DNA of 9,412 nt from Fidelibacterota bacterium (GCA_002694025.1 NZKX01000114.1:1-9412), one strand, 5' to 3'. Shown: positions 1 to 8,055, counted from the stretch's first letter. Numbers and translations: made by a program. Notes: generated by a model not told the origin, from the letters alone.

Positions 1-1
1 A

Positions 2-2200
2 TGGGAGAAACATCCTTACCAAATGTGGCAGCGGCAAGCAAAAGCATTAGCCTCCGTAGAAAAAACTAAACCTTTAAGAAAAAAAATGGAAAAAGAATTT
101 CTATCAATACTTGAAGATTTCCGTTTTGTTCCTGGGGGTAGAATTATGCATGGTGCGGGTAGGGAAGATATAACTACTACACTGAATAATTGCTATGTAG
201 TCGCAGTCCGCAATGATTCAATAAAATCTATCTACGAAACGATTATAAATGAAGCTCTTACTTATAAATATGGCGGAGGATGCGGACATGATTTATCTGT
301 CCTTCGTCCATCTGGCAAAGCAATAAACGGTACCGGTGGTGAATCGTGCGGTCCTACCGGTTTCATGAATTTGTTCAGCGAAAATACAAACACTATAGCT
401 CAACATGGTCGAAGAGGCGCAAACATGCAAACTTTGCGAATAGATCACCCAGATATAGAAAAATTTATAAGTATCAAAACCGGTGACATTGACATGGTTA
501 AGTATTCTAATATTTCAGTTCTCTTAACACATGATTTTATGCGAGCTGTTGAAAACAATGAAGATTTTGATTTAAAGTACGGCGGGGAAATTTATAAAAC
601 TGTGAAAGCTAAAGATCTATGGAATCAAATCATATCCCACGCCCACTCGAGTGCAGAACCCGGCCTTTTATTCTGGGATACAATGAAGGATTACCATAAT
701 GCTGAGTATTGTTCTCCACTGGTATCAACTAATCCTTGTGCTGAGCAGCCTCTTCCTGATGGTGGTTGTTGTAACCTTGGCGCAGTCAACCTCGAAAGAT
801 TCGTGGATTCAAACGGAAATTTTATGATTGAAGAATTCAAATCTACTGTGGCAATAGGAAGTCGTTTTCTCGATAATGTAGTTGATTACAATATGGATCG
901 CCATGCACTAGAAGATCAAAAAAAGAATGCCACAAATGATAGGAGAGTTGGGTTAGGGATTTTAGGTTTAGGGGATATGTTAGTGAAAATGGGTATACAA
1001 TATGATAGTGAAGACGCTTTGCAAACAATCGAGCAGATAATGCAGATTTTTAGGGATACTGCTTATGAAACTAGTATCGATCTGGCTGCAGAAAAAGGTG
1101 CCTTCCCTAATTTTAAGTGGTCTGGATATTCTAAAAGTAAATTTGTGAAAAATTTACCAAAGACACTGCAAAATAAAATAAAAAAACAGGGTATCAGAAA
1201 TAGCACTTTAACAACAGTAGCACCAACTGGCAGCGGCGCAATTGTAGCCCGCGTAACGTCTGGAGTCGAACCAATCTTTGCAACCTCATATAAAAGAAGA
1301 GTAAAAGAAAATACAGGCTATGGTAAGACCTTTAAAGAATATAAGGTATATCATCCTGTAATCAAAAAACTATACGGGACAGACGATAATTTACCAGATC
1401 ATGTCGTAACAGCTCATAATATTGATCCGTATTTTCGTGTAAAAATGCAAGGTTCTATTCAAAAATATATCGATTCCTCAATTTCATCAACAGTAAACCT
1501 AGCAAATGAAATCACCGTTGAAACAATTGCTGATATTTATATGACTGCCTACAAAGCTGGTCTCAAGGGTATTACTGTTTATAGAGAAGGTAGTCGAGAA
1601 GGGATTCTAATCACAAACGAAGATGAGACTAATACTAAAAATATAGAAGAGGCAGCTGGCACGTCTATTGGAGAAAATACAGACAAAATCCCTCGCTCCA
1701 GACCAACTCAAACAAAAGGTGTTACTAAAAGAATTAGAACAGGAGAGGGAACGTTATATATCACCATTAATGAAGATGAGAACGGACTCTGCGAGGTATT
1801 CACTACTATAGGGAAAGCTGGTGGAAACGCCGCAGCTCAATCAGAAGCGATCAGTCGATTAATTTCTTTATCCTTACGTTCTGGACTTGATCCTAAGGCT
1901 ATTGTAAGACAACTAAAAGGTATATCTGGCCCAAACCCTACTTGGGAAGATGGAAGGCTCATTCTTTCAACTCCTGATGCAATAGGCAAAGCACTGGATG
2001 ACTATTTATTGGAAAAGGGCGACCAAAAAGTTGGAGATACAGAAAAAAAAAACTCCGATTCGCCTAGAATTACTTTAGCACAAGAAAATCAGCAATATAC
2101 CCCCGAAGGAATGATATGTGGTGAATGCCAAAATTATAGCGTCTTCAACGAGGGTGGTTGTCTTACTTGTAAAGAGTGTGGGTGGTCTAAATGTGATTAA
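2..2200 (+). CDS. nrdJ: Adenosylcobalamin-dependent (class II) ribonucleotide reductase, 5'-truncated by window edge
   Basis: Class II reductases convert ribonucleotides to deoxyribonucleotides in the cytoplasm, using a thiyl radical generated from coenzyme B12. The frame is open from base 2 and the seven residues before the Met codon at 23 are in frame, so that Met is probably internal and the true start lies upstream. In visible numbering (732 residues), Cys64 in NNCYVV and Cys257 in CCNLGAVNL are the expected redox pair, and NPCAE at 244-248 holds the thiyl Cys246 with its Asn and Glu partners. A PTGSG phosphate loop begins at 408. A TSCPD-type domain covers roughly the codons at 1690-1980. 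The tail is Cys-rich (CGEC, then CLTCKECGWSKCD) and ends in the C-x4-C pair that re-reduces the active site. No ATP-cone is visible, but the N-terminus is missing. A linker carries a run of ten A at 2043-2052. The gene converges on frr with 21 bases between stop codons. Diphosphate rather than triphosphate substrate is inferred from the family resemblance. Confidence 0.95.
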   Translation, partial: WEKHPYQMWQRQAKALASVEKTKPLRKKMEKEFLSILEDFRFVPGGRIMHGAGREDITTTLNNCYVVAVRNDSIKSIYETIINEALTYKYGGGCGHDLSVLRPSGKAINGTGGESCGPTGFMNLFSENTNTIAQHGRRGANMQTLRIDHPDIEKFISIKTGDIDMVKYSNISVLLTHDFMRAVENNEDFDLKYGGEIYKTVKAKDLWNQIISHAHSSAEPGLLFWDTMKDYHNAEYCSPLVSTNPCAEQPLPDGGCCNLGAVNLERFVDSNGNFMIEEFKSTVAIGSRFLDNVVDYNMDRHALEDQKKNATNDRRVGLGILGLGDMLVKMGIQYDSEDALQTIEQIMQIFRDTAYETSIDLAAEKGAFPNFKWSGYSKSKFVKNLPKTLQNKIKKQGIRNSTLTTVAPTGSGAIVARVTSGVEPIFATSYKRRVKENTGYGKTFKEYKVYHPVIKKLYGTDDNLPDHVVTAHNIDPYFRVKMQGSIQKYIDSSISSTVNLANEITVETIADIYMTAYKAGLKGITVYREGSREGILITNEDETNTKNIEEAAGTSIGENTDKIPRSRPTQTKGVTKRIRTGEGTLYITINEDENGLCEVFTTIGKAGGNAAAQSEAISRLISLSLRSGLDPKAIVRQLKGISGPNPTWEDGRLILSTPDAIGKALDDYLLEKGDQKVGDTEKKNSDSPRITLAQENQQYTPEGMICGECQNYSVFNEGGCLTCKECGWSKCD

Positions 2201-2221
2201 ATTTGGAAAGATTAAATAGAA

Positions 2222-2779
2222 TTATACTTCTAAAATTTCTCTTTCTTTTTCTTCTTGTAGCTTATTAAGGTTTTGAATCATATCATCAGTGATTTTTTGG
2301 ATCTCATTTTCATTGTCTTTGATTATATCCTCGGAAACATGACCTTCTTTTTCGTAATTATGTAGACTCTGAATACCATCACGTCTGACATTTCTAACAG
2401 CTACTCTGCCATCTTCAACTAGTTTATGAACAAACTTATTTAATTCAACTCTTCGTTCTTCACTTAATGGAGGCACAGGAACTAAAACAGAATTACCATT
2501 ATTACCAGGCGTAAATCCCATATTTGCATCAGTTATAGCTTTTTCAATTAAAGGTAACAATGACTTCTCATATGGAGTTAAAGTAATTAATCTGGATTCT
2601 GGCACTGATATAGTAGAAACTTGATTAATTGGAGTAGGATTACCATAATAATCGACTAGTAGAGCATTAAACATCTCCGGGTTTGCTCTCCCTGTTCTAA
2701 CTTTGTTTAATTCATTTTTTACATGTGCAATTGCTTGTTGCATTCTAATCTTTACATCATTTAAAATTTCTTCAATCAT
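2222..2779 (-). CDS. frr: Ribosome recycling factor
   Basis: RRF works with EF-G to split the post-termination ribosome in the cytoplasm. The protein has the usual 185 residues and aligns over its full length with the family. It has the RTGRANP motif at 28-34 in the first long helix and the small second domain around YYGNPTPINQVSTI (44-57). LSEERR follows at 105-110 and RNVRRDG at 129-135, and the C-terminal helices are charged. The ATG at 2779 lies only 3 bases after the pyrH stop, with a GGGA element overlapping the last pyrH codon as a modest ribosome binding site, so translation is probably coupled to pyrH. It is the last gene of the minus-strand operon. I see no convincing intrinsic terminator in the 21 bases before nrdJ's end. 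Confidence 0.97.
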   Translation of the reverse strand: MIEEILNDVKIRMQQAIAHVKNELNKVRTGRANPEMFNALLVDYYGNPTPINQVSTISVPESRLITLTPYEKSLLPLIEKAITDANMGFTPGNNGNSVLVPVPPLSEERRVELNKFVHKLVEDGRVAVRNVRRDGIQSLHNYEKEGHVSEDIIKDNENEIQKITDDMIQNLNKLQEEKEREILEV

Positions 2780-2782
2780 ATA

Positions 2783-3499
2783 TTATCCCGATACTAGTGT
2801 ACCTATATTACCACCTAATACAAGATTTTTCAAAGTACCTGTTTGTCTAATGTTAAAAACTTGGATTGGAATATTATTTTCCTTACAAAGAGTAATTGCG
2901 GTGAGATCCATAACTCTTAAATTTTTCCTTAGAACCTTATCATAAGATATTTGATCATATTTGAAAGCGGAGGGGTTTTTAACAGGATCATCATTGTAAA
3001 TTCCATCAACTTTTGTGCCCTTGATTACTATTTCAGCATTTAACTCCTTTGCTCGTAAGGCTGCAGCAGAATCAGTAGTGAAAAAAGGATTTCCCGTACC
3101 ACCAGATACTATAACAATGCGACCTTTTTCTAAATGTCTTAGGGCTCTACGCCTGATATATGGTTCGGCAATTTGGGTAATATTTAATGCAGACAAAGTT
3201 CTTGTTTCACAACCTTCCTGTTCTAAAGCATCTTGAACAGATATTGCATTCATTATAGTTGCTAACATTCCCAAATAATCCCCAGTAACTCTATCCATCC
3301 CGCGGTCAGCAGCTTGTAATCCCCGAAAAATGTTCCCTGCTCCAATGATAAGTCCTACACCAACTCCCAACTTGTGAATGGACTTGACTTCCTTAGCCAA
3401 GAAATTGGCCCTTTCCGGATCGATACCAAAACCCTTCTCACCAGATAAGATTTCACCAGAAAGCTTTAAAAGAACTCTACGGTAAATTGGTTCTTTCAT
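2783..3499 (-). CDS. pyrH: Uridylate (UMP) kinase
   Basis: This hexameric bacterial UMP kinase of the amino-acid-kinase fold phosphorylates UMP to UDP with ATP, and is usually activated by GTP and inhibited by UTP. At 238 residues it is standard length. Visible motifs are KLSGE at 12-16, GAGNIFRG at 53-60 (nucleotide-binding glycine loop), GDYLGM at 73-78, SGGTGNPFFTTDSAA at 132-146 (UMP site) and KGTKVDGIYNDDP at 160-172. The order rpsB-tsf-pyrH-frr is conserved widely in bacteria. A 41-base gap separates it from tsf, the largest within this operon. The ATG at 3499 has no clear Shine-Dalgarno; instead TATAAT sits five bases upstream of it. The start is well placed by homology despite this. 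Confidence 0.97.
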   Translation of the reverse strand: MKEPIYRRVLLKLSGEILSGEKGFGIDPERANFLAKEVKSIHKLGVGVGLIIGAGNIFRGLQAADRGMDRVTGDYLGMLATIMNAISVQDALEQEGCETRTLSALNITQIAEPYIRRRALRHLEKGRIVIVSGGTGNPFFTTDSAAALRAKELNAEIVIKGTKVDGIYNDDPVKNPSAFKYDQISYDKVLRKNLRVMDLTAITLCKENNIPIQVFNIRQTGTLKNLVLGGNIGTLVSG

Positions 3500-3540
3500 T
3501 TATAATTATAGTTTTGAAAGCTAAAGGTATAGTAAGAGGA

Positions 3541-4134
3541 TTATTCTCCAATAGAGAATCTAGTGTAACGATTTATGCTAATATTTTCTCCGAGAGTAGC
3601 AATAGACTCTGTCAAAAGATCCTTTACTTTTTTATCAGGATCTTTTATAAATGTTTGCTCTAATAAACATGATTCTTGATAAAATTTTTGCAATCTACCG
3701 TCGACCATTTTTTCTATGATATGATCGGGCTTTCCTTCGGATTTTGCATGTTCCTTCAATATCTCTTTTTCACGTGCTAAAACATCTTTATCAATTGAGG
3801 AAATATCCAAAGCAACAGGATTTGTAGCAGCAATCTGCATTGAAATGTTTTGCGCTAACTCCATAAAACCATCGGTTTTTGCAACAAAATCCGTTTCACA
3901 ATTAATTTCTAATAAAACACCCAATCTAGACCCAGCATGAATATATGAATAAATTAGGCCTTCTTTAGTCTGACGTAAACCTTTTTTTTCAGCTTTGGTA
4001 ATCCCAGCTTTTCTAAGATGATCCACAGCATCATCTAAACTACCATTCGACTTAAGTAACGCATTTTTACAGTCCATCATACCTGCACCAGTTTTTAACC
4101 TGAGTTCTTTTACAAGATTAGCTTCAATTTTCAT
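3541..4134 (-). CDS. tsf: Translation elongation factor Ts, short form
   Basis: EF-Ts exchanges GDP for GTP on EF-Tu. The N-terminal UBA-like domain begins MKIEANLVKELR and runs to about residue 45, with TGAGMMDCKNAL as its core. The EF-Tu-contacting core motif TDFVAKT is at 81-87. The product is 197 residues, close to the compact Thermus/cyanobacterial type and well short of the roughly 283-residue E. coli protein, so the second core subdomain and coiled-coil extension are reduced. I place the start at the ATG at 4134 because family members begin here and AGGAGG (4152-4147) lies 12 bases upstream, inside the last codons of rpsB. An upstream in-frame GTG at 4182 would add 16 residues with no homology. 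The gene starts four bases after the rpsB stop, implying coupled translation. Confidence 0.96.
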   Translation of the reverse strand: MKIEANLVKELRLKTGAGMMDCKNALLKSNGSLDDAVDHLRKAGITKAEKKGLRQTKEGLIYSYIHAGSRLGVLLEINCETDFVAKTDGFMELAQNISMQIAATNPVALDISSIDKDVLAREKEILKEHAKSEGKPDHIIEKMVDGRLQKFYQESCLLEQTFIKDPDKKVKDLLTESIATLGENISINRYTRFSIGE

Positions 4135-4138
4135 GCAA

Positions 4139-4915
4139 CTATTCTTCCTCCTGGGAATTTTTAACAGAATTATTTTTTTCACTTATGGAATTGGTAGATT
4201 TATTACTTTCAGCCTTAACATGGCTTGTATTCGAATTAGATCCTTTAGCTTCTAAGACAGCGTCTGCTAAAGCAGATATAATAATATTTATAGTACGCAT
4301 TGAATCATCATTCGCAGGGATTGGGTACGTTACCTTATTTGGATCAGTATTTGAATCAACAATTGCTATCGTAGGTATGTCTAGTCTTGTAGCCTCTTTA
4401 ATTGCAGTATCTTCATATTGGGCATCAACAATAACTACAAGGTCAGGCAACCTCCTCATATCTTTAATACCTCTATGTTGGTCTGCAAGTTTTAATTTTT
4501 CGCGATTTAGCATTTGTGTCTCTTTCTTAGTCATATTCTCGTAAAGATTTGAACCTTCTTTCTCAAGCAGTTTGAGCCTTTTTATGCTTTTCTTTATTGT
4601 TGAAAAATTAGTGAGCGTCCCTCCTAACCACCTCTCAACAATGTAAAACATTGAGCACCTATCCGCCTCTTGCTGCACAATATCTTGAGCTTGCTTTTTA
4701 GTACCTACAAATAATATTTCACCTTCTTTACTAACAATTTCTTTAACGTATTTAGAAGCATTATTTACCGCATCTATAGTAGACTCCAAGTCAATAATGT
4801 GAACACCATTTTTTTCGGACACAATATAGGGGCTAAAATTGGGATTCCATTTGCGGGTTACATGCCCAAAATGTGCCCCACTCCCTAGTAAATCTTCAAA
4901 TTTTATTTCAGCCAT
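4139..4915 (-). CDS. rpsB: 30S ribosomal protein S2
   Basis: S2 binds the 30S back side late in assembly and helps recruit S1. The 258-residue product has the family signatures GAHFGH at 13-18, RWLGGTLTNF at 95-104, LPDLVVIVD at 156-164, DIPTIAIVDSNTDP at 179-192 and IPANDDS at 199-205. The coiled-coil insertion falls between about 106 and 155. The last ~35 residues (224-258) form a Ser/Asn/Lys-rich tail ending in QEEE, likely disordered, and the end of this tail also encodes the tsf Shine-Dalgarno. The ATG at 4915 lies 11 bases after the rpsI stop and has no recognisable Shine-Dalgarno, so coupling from rpsI is likely. In many bacteria S2 represses its own operon, but no regulatory structure is evident here. 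Confidence 0.97.
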   Translation of the reverse strand: MAEIKFEDLLGSGAHFGHVTRKWNPNFSPYIVSEKNGVHIIDLESTIDAVNNASKYVKEIVSKEGEILFVGTKKQAQDIVQQEADRCSMFYIVERWLGGTLTNFSTIKKSIKRLKLLEKEGSNLYENMTKKETQMLNREKLKLADQHRGIKDMRRLPDLVVIVDAQYEDTAIKEATRLDIPTIAIVDSNTDPNKVTYPIPANDDSMRTINIIISALADAVLEAKGSNSNTSHVKAESNKSTNSISEKNNSVKNSQEEE

Positions 4916-4926
4916 AATTGTAAAAA

Positions 4927-5319
4927 TTAGCGTTTAGAGAACTGGAAGTTTTTTCTTGCACCTGGTTGACCTGGTTTCTTTCTCTCAACTTTCCTTGCAT
5001 CTCTAGTTAAGAATCCTTTTTCCTTTATAATTTTTCTGTAGTCACTATTGATAGAATTTAAAGCCCTAGAAATTCCTAGTCTTATTGCACCTGCTTGACC
5101 CGTTAATCCCCCACCATTTACATTTATGTTAATATCATAGGAATCTTTTAATTCCAATAAATCTAAGGGCTGTTCAACAATTGTCGCCAAAGATTTTCTC
5201 GCTAGATAGTCTTTATAATTTTTACCATTTATAAGAATATTACCGGTACCAGATTTTAAGAAGACCCGAGCAATTGATCGTTTTCTTCTACCAGTGCCGT
5301 ATAAATTTGAATCAGACAT
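4927..5319 (-). CDS. rpsI: 30S ribosomal protein S9
   Basis: S9 sits in the 30S head, and its basic C-terminal tail reaches the P-site tRNA. The 130-residue product is full length. It begins YGTGRRKRSIARVFL (7-21), has the S9 signature GGGLTGQAGAIRLGISRAL at 69-87, and ends in the basic stretch RKVERKKPGQPGARKNFQFSKR with the conserved terminal Lys-Arg. Its ATG overlaps the rplM stop by one base (TAATG), and AAGG lies about ten bases upstream within rplM, so the L13/S9 pair is translationally coupled as usual. Direct adjacency of rplM-rpsI to rpsB-tsf is the order known from, for example, Chlorobi and Bacteroidetes, and differs from the E. coli arrangement, where the two clusters are apart. 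Confidence 0.98.
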   Translation of the reverse strand: MSDSNLYGTGRRKRSIARVFLKSGTGNILINGKNYKDYLARKSLATIVEQPLDLLELKDSYDININVNGGGLTGQAGAIRLGISRALNSINSDYRKIIKEKGFLTRDARKVERKKPGQPGARKNFQFSKR

Positions 5320-5753
5320 TATATCTTAACCTTTAAATCATTTGGTTTTTGTGCTAAATGGGGATGATCTGACCCATTATATATCTTAAGATGGTTCAAA
5401 ATAGATCTACCTAACTTGTTATGCGGGAGCATACCTTTAACTGCGCTCCTTAAAATCATCTCAGGATTTGATTTTCTTATAGATGCTAGAGATCTTTCCG
5501 ATGACCCTCCAGGAAAACCTGAATGGGAAAAATAAGTTTTGGTAGTTTCTTTATTCCCAGTAACTCTAATCTTTTCAGCATTGATAATAATAACGAAGTC
5601 TCCCATATCCATGTGCGGAGTAAAATTGGGTTTATGTTTACCACGAAGAATTTGCGCGATTTGTGAAGCAAATCTCCCGAGCACCTGATCTTCAGCATCA
5701 GCCACCCACCATTCCTTCTTTATTTCAGAGGTTTTAATTGATATAGTTTTCAT
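5319..5753 (-). CDS. rplM: 50S ribosomal protein L13
   Basis: L13 is an early-assembling large-subunit protein. The 144-residue product matches the family over its full length: WWVADAEDQVLGRFAS at 15-30, LRGKHKPNF at 36-44, the signature region around GDFVIIINAEK (51-61), AVKGMLPHNKLGR at 104-116 and LKIYNGSDHPHLAQ at 122-135. It is the first gene of the translation operon. A strong sigma70-like promoter directly upstream (5778-5805) predicts a transcript start near 5771 and a leader of only about 18 bases. No strong Shine-Dalgarno is seen before the ATG at 5753. The leader is too short for the usual S4- or L13-type autoregulatory RNA structures. Confidence 0.98.
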   Translation of the reverse strand: MKTISIKTSEIKKEWWVADAEDQVLGRFASQIAQILRGKHKPNFTPHMDMGDFVIIINAEKIRVTGNKETTKTYFSHSGFPGGSSERSLASIRKSNPEMILRSAVKGMLPHNKLGRSILNHLKIYNGSDHPHLAQKPNDLKVKI

Positions 5754-5777
5754 AAATATTCAAATAAAGCCCAGAAA

Positions 5778-5805
5778 ATTATACTTTTACTACTTCCGAA
5801 GTCAA
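5778..5805 (-). promoter_or_regulatory. Sigma70-type promoter for the rplM-rpsI-rpsB-tsf-pyrH-frr operon
   Basis: On the minus strand TTGACT (5805-5800) matches five of six -35 consensus bases, and TATAAT (5783-5778) is a perfect -10, separated by 16 bases. The predicted start is near 5771, about 18 bases before the rplM ATG. An 11-base palindrome, ACTTCCGAAGT (5792-5802), spans the spacer and the edge of the -35. An AT-rich stretch lies upstream (5806-5828) and could act as an UP element. No terminator is visible between the pyrC stop at 5829 and this promoter, so read-through from the pyr operon is possible. Confidence 0.82.
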
Positions 5806-5828
5806 TAAATATTATATTTTATATTTGT

Positions 5829-7124
5829 TTAATTGCTTGCAAGAAAATTCTTGGATATTGTATGTAATATTTTTCCTCTAAGTGACCTTCCAATAAAAGG
5901 CGAATTTAAAGATTTGGACTTTATATCTTCTCGTGAAAATTTCCAGTACTTTTTAGTATCTAAAACTGTTAATTCAGCTGGAGTATTTAAAGCAAATAAA
6001 TCTATCTTGAAGTTCATTATTTTTCTAGGATTTACTGTTATCATCTCGATTACTTTTTCTACTTGTAGGCCATTATCTTTGCATAAGACTTTATTAACGG
6101 CTCCAAAGCACGATTCAAGGCCAATCATGCCGCATGAAGCGATATCAAAGGTTGTTTCTTTTTCTTCCAGCCTATGAGGGGCGTGATCAGTTGCTATACA
6201 ATCAATAGATCCATCTTTTAATCCCTGAATAAGAGCCTGGCGATCCTCCTCAGATCTAATGGGTGGGGCAACTTTCAAATTTGTATCGTAATGAATAAGC
6301 TCTGTATCATTAAAATATAAGTGATGGGGAGTAACTTCAGCAGTGATATTATTGCAATGAATCTTCATCCTTTTAATGTGCTCCACTGCTTTTTTTGTTG
6401 TGACATGTGGGACGTGTAAAATTGCCCCTGTATAATGAGCTAGTTCTAAATCTCTTAAAACCATAACAGACTCAGCTATATCTGGATTCCCTTTTAATCC
6501 TAAATGGGTAGACACCAAGCCTTCATTCATTAACCCATCCCCTCTTAAGCACTCATCTTCTGCATGATTAATAACCGGAACATTTAAAAACTTTGAATAT
6601 TCTAAAGCAGTTCGCATTATTGCACCATTTTGAATCGGTAAACCATCATCGCTAAAAGCTACTGCACCCTCATTATACATTAAATTCATCTCAGTTATTT
6701 GTTTCCCATCCTGATTTTTAGTCACAGCTCCAATGGGATGAACATGAACAGGGGTTTTATCGCCTGCTCGTTTGACAAATGAAATGTATTCTGGAGAGTC
6801 TATTGGTGGCAAAGTATTTGGCATAACACAAACCCTAGTAAATCCTCCGGAGAGAGCAGAACGCGCCCCACTCTCAAAATCTTCTTTATCATCTTCACCA
6901 AAACTCCTGAAATGGGCATGTAAGTCGCAGAAGCCATGGGTTATAATTTTATTAGAACAATCGATGATTTTCATATCCTCTAGGTTTGGAGTTTCAAAAT
7001 CACCTACGCCAGCAATACGTCCATTTTGCACCCAAACACTTCCTTCGAAAGACTTTTGGTTATGGGGATCATAAATGATTCCATTTTTAAGAAATAAATC
7101 TTTATTTAATCTATTTACATTCAT
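5829..7124 (-). CDS. pyrC: Dihydroorotase (class I)
   Basis: This zinc amidohydrolase cyclises carbamoyl-aspartate to dihydroorotate, the third step of de novo pyrimidine synthesis. From the ATG at 7124 the product is 431 residues, typical for class I. Expected metal and substrate residues are visible: the DLHAHFR motif with His69 and His71, MPNT at 101-104, SDDG with the bridging Asp160, His187 in INHAED, His240 in HVPHVTT and Asp313 in ATDHAPH. The presence of Asp160 rather than a carbamylated Lys is the class I pattern. I prefer the ATG at 7124: GGA lies five bases after-spaced upstream and family proteins begin about here. An in-frame GTG at 7154 would add ten unconserved residues. The gene overlaps the end of pyrB by 14 bases. 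Class I dihydroorotases often associate with the aspartate transcarbamoylase encoded next to them, which the overlap would suit; association here is inference. Confidence 0.95.
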   Translation of the reverse strand: MNVNRLNKDLFLKNGIIYDPHNQKSFEGSVWVQNGRIAGVGDFETPNLEDMKIIDCSNKIITHGFCDLHAHFRSFGEDDKEDFESGARSALSGGFTRVCVMPNTLPPIDSPEYISFVKRAGDKTPVHVHPIGAVTKNQDGKQITEMNLMYNEGAVAFSDDGLPIQNGAIMRTALEYSKFLNVPVINHAEDECLRGDGLMNEGLVSTHLGLKGNPDIAESVMVLRDLELAHYTGAILHVPHVTTKKAVEHIKRMKIHCNNITAEVTPHHLYFNDTELIHYDTNLKVAPPIRSEEDRQALIQGLKDGSIDCIATDHAPHRLEEKETTFDIASCGMIGLESCFGAVNKVLCKDNGLQVEKVIEMITVNPRKIMNFKIDLFALNTPAELTVLDTKKYWKFSREDIKSKSLNSPFIGRSLRGKILHTISKNFLASN

Positions 7125-8055
7125 CTTTTTCCAATTCGTTTGAAATCCCTCCACAAAGGCAATATAAAATCGACATTCTGGAGGCTACTCCATTTAATAC
7201 TTGATCTAAAATTATTGCTTGCTCACTATCAGCTACTCCACTATCAATTTCTACTCCACGATTCATAGGGCCAGGATGCATGATAATTATCTCTTTTTTG
7301 TGATTATTTAAGCGATCTAACGTTAATCCAAAGCTCGACCTGTACTCTCTTACAGATGGAATAAGAGGTAATCCCATTCTCTCTTTTTGTATGCGGAGAA
7401 TGTTCAGAGCGTCAGCCCATTCTATCAGATCATCAACATTATAAATAACATCAGCACCCAAATCTTTAATATTATTAGGTATTAAATTTGGAGGACCACA
7501 TACTGTTACTTTGGCGCCCATTGTTAAAAGACCATAGATATTGCTCCTTGCTACTCTGCTATGAAGGATGTCACCCACAATTCCTATTTTTAATCCATTT
7601 AGATAACCAAATTTCTCTTTTAAGCTCATCATATCTAAAATAGCTTGTGTAGGGTGCTCATGAGTTCCATCCCCAGCATTTACTACTACTGCATCTATAA
7701 ATTCTGTAAGATGTTTTGGTGATCCGGGTGCAGGGTGACGCATTACAACTGCATCAATTTTCATAGCCATAATATTTTGCACAGTATCTTTAAAACTTTC
7801 TCCTTTTTTTAGGCTACTTGAAGAAGCAGAAAAATTAACCGTATCTGCGCTTAACCTTTTTTGTGCAAGCTCAAAGCTAATTCTTGTTCTAGTTGAATTC
7901 TCAAAAAACAAATTAACTATAGTAACACCTTGCAAAGAAGGTACTTTTTTAATGGGACGATCAAGAACTTCTCTAAATTTAAATGCTGTGTCTAAGATAA
8001 CTTCTAAATCCGATACGGGATATTCCTTTAAAAAAAGTAAATGCTTCTGTTTCAA
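7111..8055 (-). CDS. pyrB: Aspartate carbamoyltransferase, catalytic chain
   Basis: The enzyme joins carbamoyl phosphate and aspartate, the committed step of pyrimidine synthesis. The 314-residue product has the carbamoyl-phosphate loop STRTR at 54-58, the 80s loop SLKKGES at 81-87, Arg106-His107 in VVMRHPA and HPTQ at 134-137. Arg167 lies in HSRVAR, LRIQKER is at 220-226 and HPGPMNRG at 260-267. These match the E. coli catalytic chain almost position for position and separate it from ornithine carbamoyltransferase. No regulatory chain (pyrI) is encoded next to it. The start is a TTG at 8055, two codons before the conserved KHLL, with GGGAG about 12 bases upstream inside the end of pyrR. No ATG or GTG is nearby. 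It begins four bases after the pyrR stop, so coupling to pyrR is likely. Confidence 0.96.
   Translation of the reverse strand: MKQKHLLFLKEYPVSDLEVILDTAFKFREVLDRPIKKVPSLQGVTIVNLFFENSTRTRISFELAQKRLSADTVNFSASSSSLKKGESFKDTVQNIMAMKIDAVVMRHPAPGSPKHLTEFIDAVVVNAGDGTHEHPTQAILDMMSLKEKFGYLNGLKIGIVGDILHSRVARSNIYGLLTMGAKVTVCGPPNLIPNNIKDLGADVIYNVDDLIEWADALNILRIQKERMGLPLIPSVREYRSSFGLTLDRLNNHKKEIIIMHPGPMNRGVEIDSGVADSEQAIILDQVLNGVASRMSILYCLCGGISNELEKDECK

Noticed and set aside
1..69. ATG at base 1 as a gene start
   Set aside because: That frame stops after 22 codons, whereas the nrdJ frame is open from base 2 to the edge.
843..1028. Minus-strand frames inside nrdJ and plus-strand frames opposite pyrH, rpsB, pyrC, pyrR and miaA
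   Set aside because: They lie opposite well-conserved genes, lack ribosome binding sites and resemble no family.
2198..2240. Bidirectional terminator between nrdJ and frr
   Set aside because: No stem of useful length is found in the 21-base gap or its flanks; T-rich sequence there is frr coding sequence.
4135..4182. Longer tsf start at an upstream GTG
   Set aside because: It lies inside rpsB, adds 16 residues without family similarity, and the AGGAGG plus family N-terminus support the ATG at 4134.
7125..7154. Longer pyrC start at an upstream GTG
   Set aside because: It would extend the overlap with pyrB to 44 bases and add ten unconserved residues; the ATG at 7124 has its own GGA element.
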